Shown here piece after piece: positions 16,185-23,416 of a DNA stretch of 24,615 nucleotides. How positions within the stretch are numbered: position 1 is the stretch's first letter; every line of letters starts with the position of its first letter. The notes under the pieces are model-generated. The model saw only the letters and a list, made by a program, of their open reading frames with translations, was not told the origin of the DNA and ran no database searches. The translations under genes were made by a program, and so were the position numbers. The stretch is from positions 1 to 24,615 of the forward strand of contig CANRMU010000002.1 of assembly GCA_947631895.1 (NCBI GenBank). Reading direction: 5' to 3'. The stretch is from an uncultured Bacilli bacterium (GTDB lineage Bacteria > Bacillota_I > Bacilli_A > RF39 > UBA660).

Positions 16185-16616
16185 TTATGCAACTTGACTT
16201 GCACTCCAAAAAATAATTAAAATAACAGCTATAATTAAACCAATATATATTAAAATATAACCTTTTTTAGAACTTTTAATAGTTGGATTAGTATAAGGTG
16301 AAACTACTTTTTCTTCTTGTTTTTCCTTATTTTGTTCCATCACTTGTTTTTCAATTTCTTTAATTGGAATTTTAGATGTATACTCAAACATATATTCATT
16401 AAATTCATCAATCATTTTAATTTCATCTAAACCTAAATATTTAGCATAAGAACTTATCCAATTTTTAAGTTCATAAATATCTTTGAAGCCGCCAATACTT
16501 CCTGCTTCAATATTATCTAAAACAACACTTTTAATATCCAAATCTTTTGAAGCTTCTTCAATGGATACCCCACTAGCTTCTCTTGCTTCTTTAAATGTTT
16601 TACCAATCGAAAACAA
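16185..16616 (-). CDS. rodZ: RodZ-like HTH membrane protein, short form
   Basis: RodZ links MreB filaments to the wall-elongation machinery. Here it has about 143 residues: N-terminal HTH_25 domain (GKTFKEAREASGVSIEEAS... to about residue 70), a charged linker with Lys/Glu/Gln repeats, and one transmembrane helix at about 118-138, ending WSASQVA. The extracellular domain of full-length RodZ is missing; the Bacillus protein is about twice as long. A GTG at 16623-16625 opens a longer frame, but it abuts GGAG. TTG at 16614-16616 sits 8 nt after GGAG and gives the family-like start (M)FSIGKTFKEARE, so I chose it. rnpB lies immediately upstream. Confidence 0.85.
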   Translation of the reverse strand: MFSIGKTFKEAREASGVSIEEASKDLDIKSVVLDNIEAGSIGGFKDIYELKNWISSYAKYLGLDEIKMIDEFNEYMFEYTSKIPIKEIEKQVMEQNKEKQEEKVVSPYTNPTIKSSKKGYILIYIGLIIAVILIIFWSASQVA

Positions 16617-16642
16617 ATAAATCACTCCTTTAAAATAAAAAA

Positions 16643-16988
16643 AATAATAACTTATAAGCCTTGTTCTGTACGTTACTTCTAACGCGACAAATATTTATCT
16701 ACCATTACTGGTCCGTTACCTCGTTTTTATTCCTAGTAACAGCTCCCCTACCATAATTTGGGTTTCTCGCTTGTGGGGTTTACCACGTTCCACTTCCAAG
16801 GTTTCCCTTTTCTTCGTCACTTTGGCACTTTTATATTTACTAAAACCATTTAAGGTTCTTTCAAAGCCGTTCGATTTCTCGACCATAGGTTATTTTTTCC
16901 CTATGCACAAACACTACAACCATTTCAGGCTGTGCGAGCAAGGACTTTCCTCAGTATGCATTCATACCGCATTTGTCCAGTTATTATT
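16643..16988 (-). ncRNA. rnpB: RNase P RNA (type B)
   Basis: Catalytic RNA of RNase P, which removes tRNA 5' leaders. About 346 nt on the minus strand. Seen: the near-invariant GAGGAAAGTCC followed by GCTCGCACAG close to the 5' end, and GAGAAACCCAAAT, GGTAGGGGAGC, ACAGAACAAGGCTTAT at the 3' side. P1 is AATAATAACT (16979-16988) with AGTTATTATT (16643-16652), 10 perfect pairs. P1 runs straight into a T tract, so it probably serves as terminator too. The 5' strand of P1 contains the gpsB stop codon. Apparent reading frames across this region are not genes. Confidence 0.96.
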
Positions 16989-17304
16989 CTTTACCATACA
17001 CATATTTTTCTAATTGACTAAGACGTCTTAAAATATCAACATTATTAACCGGTTTATTACCACTACCATCTTCATCAATTTGATCTTTTAATCTTCTTAT
17101 TTCTGCTTTTAATTCTTTATTTTCTTTGTTTAAATTTTGATACTCTTTTTCATAAGCATGAATAATTTTAATAAATTCACCATAATCTTTAATAACATCA
17201 TCTAGTAATTTATCAACTTCTTGAGGACGATAACCCCTAGCATCAATTTTAAACTCTTTTTCATAAATATCTTCAGGACTTAATATAATTCTTTCACTAA
17301 TCAC
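16984..17304 (-). CDS. gpsB: Cell-division protein GpsB
   Basis: DivIVA-like peripheral membrane adaptor that coordinates PBP1 with division and elongation in Firmicutes. About 106 residues. The N-terminal membrane-binding part has LSPEDIYEKEFK and ARGYRPQEVDKLLDDVIKDY, followed by a coiled coil with NKENKELKAEIRRLK. The C-terminal trimerisation helix LRRLSQLEKYVYGKE is typical of GpsB. The frame is open 11 codons further up, but AAGGATGTGA, a near-perfect ribosome site, stands 5 nt before GTG 17302-17304. The gene ends in TAA TAA inside P1 of rnpB. Its likely client, the class A PBP (ponA), lies divergently nearby. gpsB-rnpB adjacency is also seen in Bacillus. Confidence 0.93.
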   Translation of the reverse strand: MISERIILSPEDIYEKEFKIDARGYRPQEVDKLLDDVIKDYGEFIKIIHAYEKEYQNLNKENKELKAEIRRLKDQIDEDGSGNKPVNNVDILRRLSQLEKYVYGKE

Positions 17305-17327
17305 ACAAATCACATCCTTGCAATAGA

Positions 17328-17357
17328 AATATATCAAAAAAGAGCCTATTTTGTCAA
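17328..17357 (-). promoter_or_regulatory. gpsB promoter
   Basis: Perfect TTGACA (17352-17357), an 18-nt spacer and TATATT (17328-17333). The -35 directly follows the stop of the 41-codon ORF. Confidence 0.75.
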
Positions 17358-17483
17358 TTATTTACCATAATGTTTTTTTACCAAATTATTCTTTTCATTA
17401 ATTATATTATATTCATAAATTTTTAGCTGTGCCATTCTTAAACTATCAATCATATCATCAAAAATTATTTCATAAGACATCAT
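17358..17483 (-). CDS. Small protein, 41 residues, upstream of gpsB
   Basis: Not recognised. It starts at ATGATG (17478-17483), with GAGGGTG before it; the second ATG has the better spacing. The sequence begins MMSYEIIFDDMIDSLRMAQL and ends NNLVKKHYGK, consistent with one amphipathic helix with acidic N-terminal and basic C-terminal halves. Promoter ATGACA/TATTAT at 17-nt spacing precedes it. Having both promoter and ribosome site makes it likely real. It could be co-transcribed with gpsB. It does not obviously match the small Ypp proteins found near recU in Bacillus. Confidence 0.6.
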   Translation of the reverse strand: MMSYEIIFDDMIDSLRMAQLKIYEYNIINEKNNLVKKHYGK

Positions 17484-17505
17484 TACACCCTCTATTCTTA
17501 AAGCT

Positions 17506-17534
17506 ATAATAATAAATATTTATCATCTTGTCAT
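17506..17534 (-). promoter_or_regulatory. Promoter of the 41-codon ORF
   Basis: ATGACA (17529-17534), a 17-nt spacer and TATTAT (17506-17511). It lies over the inverted repeat TTGTC-9 nt-GACAA (17528-17546), a possible operator. Confidence 0.5.
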
Positions 17535-17568
17535 AGTATTCGACAAAATATCTAATTCTTTTTTAGAC

Positions 17569-17580
17569 TGTCAATTGACA
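17569..17580. repeat. 12-bp perfect palindrome in the recU/gpsB divergent region
   Basis: TGTCAATTGACA. It reads as a -35 hexamer TTGACA on both strands, but no good -10 lies 16-18 nt away on the plus strand, so an operator role is possible. Confidence 0.5.
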
Positions 17581-17598
17581 TAACTACCAATTTTTTCT

Positions 17599-17628
17599 TT
17601 TACTTATTTATAAGATAAATAGTATAAT
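17599..17628 (+). promoter_or_regulatory. recU-ponA promoter
   Basis: TTTACT (17599-17604), an 18-nt spacer and TATAAT (17623-17628). The ribosome site TTGGAGGG begins about 5 nt later, so the leader would be very short. Confidence 0.6.
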
Positions 17629-17645
17629 GTTATTGGAGGGTTACT

Positions 17646-18197
17646 ATGCAATATCCAAATCATATTCAAAAAACATCACATAAAGTAATTAACTATGCAA
17701 ATCGTGGTATGGATTTAGAAGATTGTATTAATGATTCTAATGCTTATTATTTAGAAACTAATCGAGCATTGATTTATAAAAAGCCTACTCCAATTGGTAT
17801 TAGTAAAGCAAGTTATACCACTCATGGTAGAAGAATTGATGAAGGTTATTTTCTTAGTCAATCAACGCTTGATTATAACGGTCTTTATAAAGGTTGTTAT
17901 ATTGAGTTTGAAGCTAAAGAAACTAAACAAAAAACTTCATTTCCAATTGCTAATATTCATGAACATCAAATAAAACATATAAGAAGAGTATTAGAACATG
18001 GTGGCATTGTTTTTTTACTAATTAAAATGAATAGTTTTGTTTTCTTACTTAAAGGTAGTGATTTAATTACTTTTATCGATAATGAAACTAGAAAAAGTAT
18101 TCCATATGAATACTTAGAAAAACATGGTACGATTATTAAAGAACAAATTAATCCTGCTCTAAATTATTTAGATGCTGTTGATCAAATTTATTTTTAA
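17646..18197 (+). CDS. recU: Holliday junction resolvase RecU
   Basis: Endonuclease that cuts four-way DNA junctions made by RecA-driven recombination. It has 183 residues, slightly shorter than the Bacillus protein. Seen: NRGMDLEDCINDSNAYYL, KKPTPIGI, then the catalytic core STLDYNGLYKGCYIEFEAKE with the D...E-x-K arrangement of PD-(D/E)XK nucleases, and TSFPIANIHEHQIKHI. GGAGGG precedes ATG. It forms an operon with ponA (6-nt gap), the same pairing as in Bacillus. Confidence 0.97.
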   Translation: MQYPNHIQKTSHKVINYANRGMDLEDCINDSNAYYLETNRALIYKKPTPIGISKASYTTHGRRIDEGYFLSQSTLDYNGLYKGCYIEFEAKETKQKTSFPIANIHEHQIKHIRRVLEHGGIVFLLIKMNSFVFLLKGSDLITFIDNETRKSIPYEYLEKHGTIIKEQINPALNYLDAVDQIYF

Positions 18198-18203
18198 GGA
18201 GAG

Positions 18204-21143
18204 ATGAATGTGGAAAAGAAAAAATTAAAATTAAAAAGTCCAAAGAAAATTAAAGAATCAATTAAAAAAGATTTAAAAAAAGATAAGAAAATTGATAATG
18301 TTATTGATGATGTAATGGATGATGTAGATAATGTTACAGAAGAAATTATTGTCGATGAAATTGATGAGGTAAAAGAGCCTAAAAAGAAAAAAGAAAAAAA
18401 GCCAAAAAGAAAAAAGAAGAATAAGAAAAAAGGACGGGCTACTCATACATTCTTAATAATTTTAATGTCGTTAGGTATTACTATTGCTACAACAATATTA
18501 GCTTTTGGTCTATATATTGTTTTTACCGCACCAGAATTTACCGTAGACAGATTGTATAATAAAGAATCAAGTGTTATTTATGATATTAATGGAACTTTAA
18601 TAACAAGACTTGGTACTGAAAATCGCGTTTTAAAAAATTATGAAGATTTCCCTCAAGTTTTAGTTGATGCCCTAGTTGCTACCGAAGATTCAAGATTTTT
18701 TCAACATAATGGTTTTGATGCTGGACGTTTCTTAAAAGCTAGTTTAGGTCAAGCAGCTGGTAACTCTGATGCTGGTGGAGCATCTACAATTACCATGCAA
18801 TTAGTTAAACAAAACTTTACTTCTAGTACAGCTACCGGTATTGAAGGTATCATAAGAAAATTTACCGATATTTATATGTCAATCTTTAAAATTGAAAAAA
18901 CTTATACTAAACAACAAATTATTGAATTTTACTTTAATTCAATGTGGCTTGCTAGTGGTGGTATTAACTATGAAAGTATTAATGGCGTTGAACAAGCATG
19001 TCAATATTATTTTGGTAAAAGTGTTTCTGATATTTCTTTAGGAGAAGCGGCAATTATTGTGGGAATGTACAATAACCCTACTTTGTTTAATCCTTATATC
19101 TATCCAGAAAATGCTACTGAAAGAAGAAGTACGGTTTTAAGTTTAATGGTAAGACATGGTTATATCACTGAACAAGAAAAAGAAGATGCGGAAAGTATTC
19201 CAGTTGAATCTCTACTTCGAAGTGATATTGATAATCAAAATGCTAAAAGTCCTTATCAAAATTTAATTGATTTTGTTATAAATGATATTAAAGAAAAATT
19301 AAATATTAATATTGATGAAGGTGGCTATTCTGTTAAAACAACTTTTGATTTAAAGAAACAAGATATTGTAAATAACCTACAAAATGGAGCCGCTTGGCAA
19401 TTTAAAGATGATAAAGTTCAAGTCGGAGTTGCTATTACTTCTACCAAAGATGGTTCTATAACCGCCCTTGGTCCTGGAAGATATTATGTTGCTAAAGGAA
19501 CTGATCGTTCAACTACCCCAAGACAACCAGGTTCAACCGCTAAACCAATCTTCGATTACGGACCTTTAATTGAATATAATAATGTTTCCCCTCAACAACT
19601 AATGCTTGATTACCCATATACTTATAATAATGGTACAACAATGAATAACTGGGATTTTGGTTACACAGGCGCAACAACGGTTAAACAAGCCCTAGCAGCA
19701 TCAAGAAATATTCCAGCTCTAGAAGCATTCCATATGGTTGAACCAGAAAAGATTGCTGAATTTGTTCATAATTTAGGAATTGATTATGGTGATAGTTTAA
19801 ATGAAGCTTACTCAGTTGGTGGACTTCCTTATGGTTGGTCTCCTCTTCAAGCATCTGCTGCCTATGCCTCATTTGGTCGAGGTGGATATTACATTGAACC
19901 TTATTCATTTACCGAAGTTAAAAATTTACAAACTGAAGAAGTTATTAATTGGAAATATGAAAAGAAACGGGTTATGTCTGAAGAGACAGCTTACTTAATT
20001 AACGATATTTTAGTTTATGCAACAGCAACTGGTGTTGGTGGAAATATTAACTATAATTTACGAAATAGAATTGGTTCTAAAACAGGTACATCAAATATTT
20101 CTGAAGAAGATGCGGCTAGAAAAGGTATTCCATCAGATGCTACCCCAGACCAATGGATAAATTCTTATAATCCTGATTATTCGATTTCAACTTGGCTTGG
20201 TTATGACCAAGTAGATATGGATAGCAGCCATTATTTCACAATGGGTATGAGTAGTATTCCAAGAAATCAATTAGGTGCTTATTTATCAAACAATATCTTT
20301 ACTGCTGGTGACGGTTTTCCAAAACCAAGTGGTCTTACAACTGTTACCATTGAATCACAAACCTTACCGCCTAAACTTGCCAGTGCAAATACACCAGCAA
20401 ATATGAAAATATCAGCAACATTTAAAAGTGGTACTGAACCTAGTGAAGTTTCAACTAGATATAATACTTTAAGTGATCCATCAAATGTTAGAACTAGTGT
20501 ACATGGCGAAGAAATAACGGTTAGTTGGAATGGTATTACAGCTCCAGCTGATAATAACACTAAAGACTTTAATGAATACTTTAAAAGCTTTGCTAGAAAT
20601 TATCCAAATAGTTTTAAAAATTTCTATAATCGTTATATGAGCTTATATAACAACACTAATTTAGGAACTTTAGGATATCAAGTATTTGTAAGAGAAGATG
20701 GAGGTTCTCTAAAAGACTTAGGTTGGACCGATAAAACATCTTATACTTATCAACCTAGTAAAAGCGGTAATTATGAATTAGTAGTTAGAAGTTCTTACAG
20801 TAATTATAAAGGAAATCAAAGTAAAGGTGTATCTGCTAAAGCTTCTGTTACAGTTCAATCTAGTGAACCAGAAACGCCAAGTAATAATGATGGATTAGTA
20901 GCAACCGCTAAAGAAATATGTGTTACTAAAGGTTCTGTTATTAATGCTAAAGAAGCTGTCAGTGTTACATATAATGGTCAAAATGTAACTAAAGATGCCA
21001 CAATCGTTTATTCAAATGTTGATACTTCTAAAGAACAAAGTGTAGCCGTTACTTACTCAATAACTTATAATGGCGAGCAAACAACTGCTAAAGGAACTGT
21101 AAATATTAGAGAAAGTTGTGGAAGTTCAAGTTCCCTAGATTAA
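18204..21143 (+). CDS. ponA: Class A penicillin-binding protein (PBP1)
   Basis: Bifunctional peptidoglycan synthase. It has 979 residues from ATG 18204; GTG 18210 is 8 nt from AAGGAG and may be the true start. Residues 1-80 are an unusually long, lysine-rich cytoplasmic tail (KKKEKKPKRKKKNKKKG at 61-77). The membrane helix is about 82-108. The glycosyltransferase (GT51) domain has EDSRFFQHNG with E161 and GGASTITMQLVKQNF. The transpeptidase has S444-T-A-K447, SRN (500-502) and KTGTS (626-630). From about 700 to the end lie fibronectin-III/Ig-like Ser/Thr-rich segments, the last with two Cys. It pairs with recU and is a known GpsB client in other Firmicutes. Identity is secure. Confidence 0.96.
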   Translation: MNVEKKKLKLKSPKKIKESIKKDLKKDKKIDNVIDDVMDDVDNVTEEIIVDEIDEVKEPKKKKEKKPKRKKKNKKKGRATHTFLIILMSLGITIATTILAFGLYIVFTAPEFTVDRLYNKESSVIYDINGTLITRLGTENRVLKNYEDFPQVLVDALVATEDSRFFQHNGFDAGRFLKASLGQAAGNSDAGGASTITMQLVKQNFTSSTATGIEGIIRKFTDIYMSIFKIEKTYTKQQIIEFYFNSMWLASGGINYESINGVEQACQYYFGKSVSDISLGEAAIIVGMYNNPTLFNPYIYPENATERRSTVLSLMVRHGYITEQEKEDAESIPVESLLRSDIDNQNAKSPYQNLIDFVINDIKEKLNINIDEGGYSVKTTFDLKKQDIVNNLQNGAAWQFKDDKVQVGVAITSTKDGSITALGPGRYYVAKGTDRSTTPRQPGSTAKPIFDYGPLIEYNNVSPQQLMLDYPYTYNNGTTMNNWDFGYTGATTVKQALAASRNIPALEAFHMVEPEKIAEFVHNLGIDYGDSLNEAYSVGGLPYGWSPLQASAAYASFGRGGYYIEPYSFTEVKNLQTEEVINWKYEKKRVMSEETAYLINDILVYATATGVGGNINYNLRNRIGSKTGTSNISEEDAARKGIPSDATPDQWINSYNPDYSISTWLGYDQVDMDSSHYFTMGMSSIPRNQLGAYLSNNIFTAGDGFPKPSGLTTVTIESQTLPPKLASANTPANMKISATFKSGTEPSEVSTRYNTLSDPSNVRTSVHGEEITVSWNGITAPADNNTKDFNEYFKSFARNYPNSFKNFYNRYMSLYNNTNLGTLGYQVFVREDGGSLKDLGWTDKTSYTYQPSKSGNYELVVRSSYSNYKGNQSKGVSAKASVTVQSSEPETPSNNDGLVATAKEICVTKGSVINAKEAVSVTYNGQNVTKDATIVYSNVDTSKEQSVAVTYSITYNGEQTTAKGTVNIRESCGSSSSLD

Positions 21144-21152
21144 AATGAAATT

Positions 21153-21189
21153 AAGAGATAAAAGTACTACAAAGCTTTATCTCTTTTTT
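21153..21189 (+). terminator. Terminator of recU-ponA
   Basis: AAGAGATAAA pairs perfectly with TTTATCTCTT (10 bp), 13-nt loop, then six T. Confidence 0.9.
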
Positions 21190-21235
21190 AGATATCGACT
21201 TTGGTATTTTTGGGTGTATATAATTTAGGTGGCAA

Positions 21236-21260
21236 AAGGCTAGGAATTATTCCTAGCCTT
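21236..21260 (-). terminator. Terminator of the RloA-RloB operon
   Basis: Perfect 11-bp palindrome AAGGCTAGGAA / TTCCTAGCCTT with a 3-nt loop. The RloB stop (TAG) is inside the stem. Only four T follow on the minus strand, so strength is uncertain; it could also act for plus-strand read-through from ponA. Confidence 0.75.
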
Positions 21261-21891
21261 CTTTCATTAAATATTCAACAATTTTATATATTTCAGTGTT
21301 AGGATTTGCCTCAACTGTTCCTATTCTTTGTTTGTTATTAATTTGATACTTTTCTAATTTTTTTGCCCGATTAATTGCTAAATTTATTTCTTCAATAATA
21401 TCAGGATATATATTAATATTCTTTTCATATTTTGGATAAAATTTTTTTAACCTTTTAATTACTTCTTCATTATCCATATTTGCAGTTGTATAATCATAAT
21501 GTAACAAAAACCACAATTCAATACATGGCGATGAGGTAATAATATTTATATTATTTTTCTTTGCTAATTGAATTGCTTCTTCAATTATTGAATTTTTATT
21601 GGGATCAACATCTGTATCAAATATGCAATATGCTACATCATCATCTTGCAAATCTAATTTTAACTCATCTATTTCCTTGATTAACATCTTTACCAACTTT
21701 AATGGATCAGTATTATTTCCTCTAGCATATGTAACATTATATGATTTTTTACTGTCTTCAAAATTACTAAAATATGTCTTTTCTGTTTTATTTTTTCCTT
21801 CAGTTGCTATTAATACTTTGCTTTTTGATTTTCTTGGTTTTCTTACTCTAACGTTACTAATTTTTCTATTATGTTCTACTCTTCTTCCCAT
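21253..21891 (-). CDS. rloB: RloB-family protein (AbiLii-like), Toprim-like nuclease partner of RloA
   Basis: A 212-residue protein. The N-terminus is basic (RRVEHNRK...RKPRKSKSK). ATEGKNKTEKTYF (E31, E37) is followed by FDTDVDPN (D92, D94, D96) and SSPCIELWFLLHY (E125, W127, H131), the three hallmarks of the RloB family. The E...DxD arrangement is Toprim-like, as in OLD-type nucleases, so nucleic-acid cleavage is the likely activity. The gene overlaps rloA by 16 nt and has no ribosome site of its own, so it is translationally coupled. ATPase plus RloB pairs correspond to the AbiL abortive-infection system of lactococci. Target and trigger are unknown. Confidence 0.85.
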   Translation of the reverse strand: MGRRVEHNRKISNVRVRKPRKSKSKVLIATEGKNKTEKTYFSNFEDSKKSYNVTYARGNNTDPLKLVKMLIKEIDELKLDLQDDDVAYCIFDTDVDPNKNSIIEEAIQLAKKNNINIITSSPCIELWFLLHYDYTTANMDNEEVIKRLKKFYPKYEKNINIYPDIIEEINLAINRAKKLEKYQINNKQRIGTVEANPNTEIYKIVEYLMKEG

Positions 21892-23114
21892 AAGTTAAAA
21901 TCATTTTTGATAAAAGGAACAGCTCCATATCTTCCAAGCATATATCCTTTCAAAACATTCTCCGTTTTTCTTACAGAGAAATCACTTAAAGGATATAAAT
22001 CACTTATTCCACTTTTATCATCTTTTTCTGTGAACCATATTTGATCTCTCCTTAGAATGTTTAGTTTTAATAAATTAGTATCGTGAGTATTAAATATTAA
22101 TTGTGCACCATTTTTATTTATATCAGGATTATTAAACATTTGGACTATCATTTCAACCAAATATGGATGTAAACTTTTATCTAACTCATCTACTACTACA
22201 ACTCTTTTATTATTTAATGCATCCATAATAAATGGAATAAAGCAAAAAATAATTTGAGTTCCCATTGATTCTTCTTCATATGATAATTCAACATCTGAGC
22301 CTTTATGTTTAAAGAATGCAGTAAACACTTTTGGTTTTTCTTTCATTCCAGCTTTTACAAAATCAGGTATTGCAGCCAATACATCATTGGGAACATCTGT
22401 TTCCAAGACTTTATAATCTTCTATATTAAAATCGGCTTTTTTCAAAAAATCTAATGCAAAATCTTTTAATTCTTTATCATTTTTTAAATATTCTTTTAAA
22501 GCTAAATCTTTAAGGCCACTTAAGTAATTAAAAGGATTAATATCTACACTTAAAAATTTATAGGGAATTTTTGTCTTTTCATAATTCCAATTTGTTGCAG
22601 TAGCAATTAAAAATTTATTTGGTGCATTTTTAGAAGCTATGTCATTTAATATTTTTTCATCCTTTTGTGGAAAAGAATAATCATTGGTATTAGTCCTATC
22701 AAAAATTTTTGTTTCTCTTCCATTTGGATAATAATATAAGTATTCTTCATGTATTTTATTTGAATCAGCCACAAATCCATAAACATAACGTACATCATCA
22801 ACAATAAATTTAATTTCAAATTCGCTTGGTTTATCGATGGTATTTTTAGCAAATTTAAATGGGGTTATAGGTAATTTTTCATTGATATTTATAATATTTG
22901 AACTTCTTAACATTGATATTACAATAGTCAATATTTTGAATATATTAGTTTTTCCTGATGCATTTGCGCCATATATTGCACTTGTTTTTAACACCCTTCG
23001 ACCATTAAATATAATATAATTATCATCTAATCCATTTGTAGTATTTGCAAGCATACTAAAAGTAACTTTGTCTTTAAATGACAAAAAATTTGTAATACTA
23101 AATTCTAATATCAT
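21876..23114 (-). CDS. rloA: RloA-like AAA (SMC/OLD-type) ATPase, AbiLi-like
   Basis: A 412-residue ABC-type ATPase of the AAA_15/AAA_21 group. MILEFSITNFLSFKDKVTFS is the usual N-terminus of this family. Walker A GANASGKTN is at 49-57. A signature-like SYEEESMGTQ comes before Walker B VVVVDELDKSLHP (about 303-315) and the switch region NTHDTNLL. The insert between Walker A and B is short, with no long coiled coil. The gene has its own promoter (TTGATT/TATACT) and a good GGAGG. It probably acts as sensor and ATP-driven switch for the RloB effector encoded by the overlapping downstream gene; together they form a phage-defence module between ponA and sigG. Confidence 0.87.
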   Translation of the reverse strand: MILEFSITNFLSFKDKVTFSMLANTTNGLDDNYIIFNGRRVLKTSAIYGANASGKTNIFKILTIVISMLRSSNIININEKLPITPFKFAKNTIDKPSEFEIKFIVDDVRYVYGFVADSNKIHEEYLYYYPNGRETKIFDRTNTNDYSFPQKDEKILNDIASKNAPNKFLIATATNWNYEKTKIPYKFLSVDINPFNYLSGLKDLALKEYLKNDKELKDFALDFLKKADFNIEDYKVLETDVPNDVLAAIPDFVKAGMKEKPKVFTAFFKHKGSDVELSYEEESMGTQIIFCFIPFIMDALNNKRVVVVDELDKSLHPYLVEMIVQMFNNPDINKNGAQLIFNTHDTNLLKLNILRRDQIWFTEKDDKSGISDLYPLSDFSVRKTENVLKGYMLGRYGAVPFIKNDFNLWEEE

Positions 23115-23140
23115 TAAATACTCCTCCTTTTGTTATTTAT

Positions 23141-23169
23141 AGTATATGTTATTTTTGGTATAAAATCAA
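23141..23169 (-). promoter_or_regulatory. Promoter of rloA-rloB
   Basis: TTGATT (23164-23169), a 17-nt spacer and TATACT (23141-23146) on the minus strand, followed by AAAGGAGG before the start. Confidence 0.65.
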
Positions 23170-23210
23170 CGTTTTTGAATATTTTATGTTTATTTTTTGC
23201 AATTGTTATG

Positions 23211-23247
23211 TAAAAAACGTGTTTATTTTAATTATTTACGTTTTTTA
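23211..23247. repeat. Inverted repeat between the rloAB promoter and the sigG terminator
   Basis: TAAAAAACGT (23211-23220) and ACGTTTTTTA (23238-23247), perfect 10-bp arms 17 nt apart. A related ACGTTTTT occurs at 23169-23176. Role unknown: operator, weak terminator or the edge of an inserted module. Confidence 0.5.
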
Positions 23248-23263
23248 TAATGTTTTAAGCGGT

Positions 23264-23300
23264 AAAAAATGCAACATCTCTTAAATTAAAGACATTGCAT
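23264..23300 (-). terminator. Terminator downstream of sigG
   Basis: Minus-strand ATGCAATGTCTTT pairs with AAGAGATGTTGCAT over 13 positions (three G-U), then six T. Confidence 0.8.
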
Positions 23301-23403
23301 AAATCTTATTTTTATAGTTCTTATCAACTGTTAATTTAGGGTTTCTATATTTTGAGTCTAATTCTTCTTTAAAAGCCAATTTATCAATAAGGTCTAATTG
23401 CTT
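23281..23403 (-). pseudogene. Open stretch after sigG without a start, possible gene fragment
   Basis: About 40 codons on the minus strand read as protein-like sequence (LDLIDKLAFKEELDSKY, then RNPKLTVDKNYKNK, ending IYAMSLI), closed by TAA inside the terminator. Upstream in frame is a stop. A one-base shift would join it to ATG TTA GAA GCA at 23399-23410, just after sigG. No ribosome site is evident. Family not recognised. The remainder of 23115-23416 holds the rloAB promoter, the inverted repeat and the sigG terminator. Confidence 0.3.
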
Positions 23404-23416
23404 CTAACATTTTTTT

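Noticed and set aside
16771..17013. Open reading frame on the plus strand
   Set aside because: It runs antisense through RNase P RNA; composition is explained by the ribozyme.
20279..20560. Minus-strand frame inside ponA
   Set aside because: Antisense shadow of the PBP1 C-terminal domain, no ribosome site or promoter.
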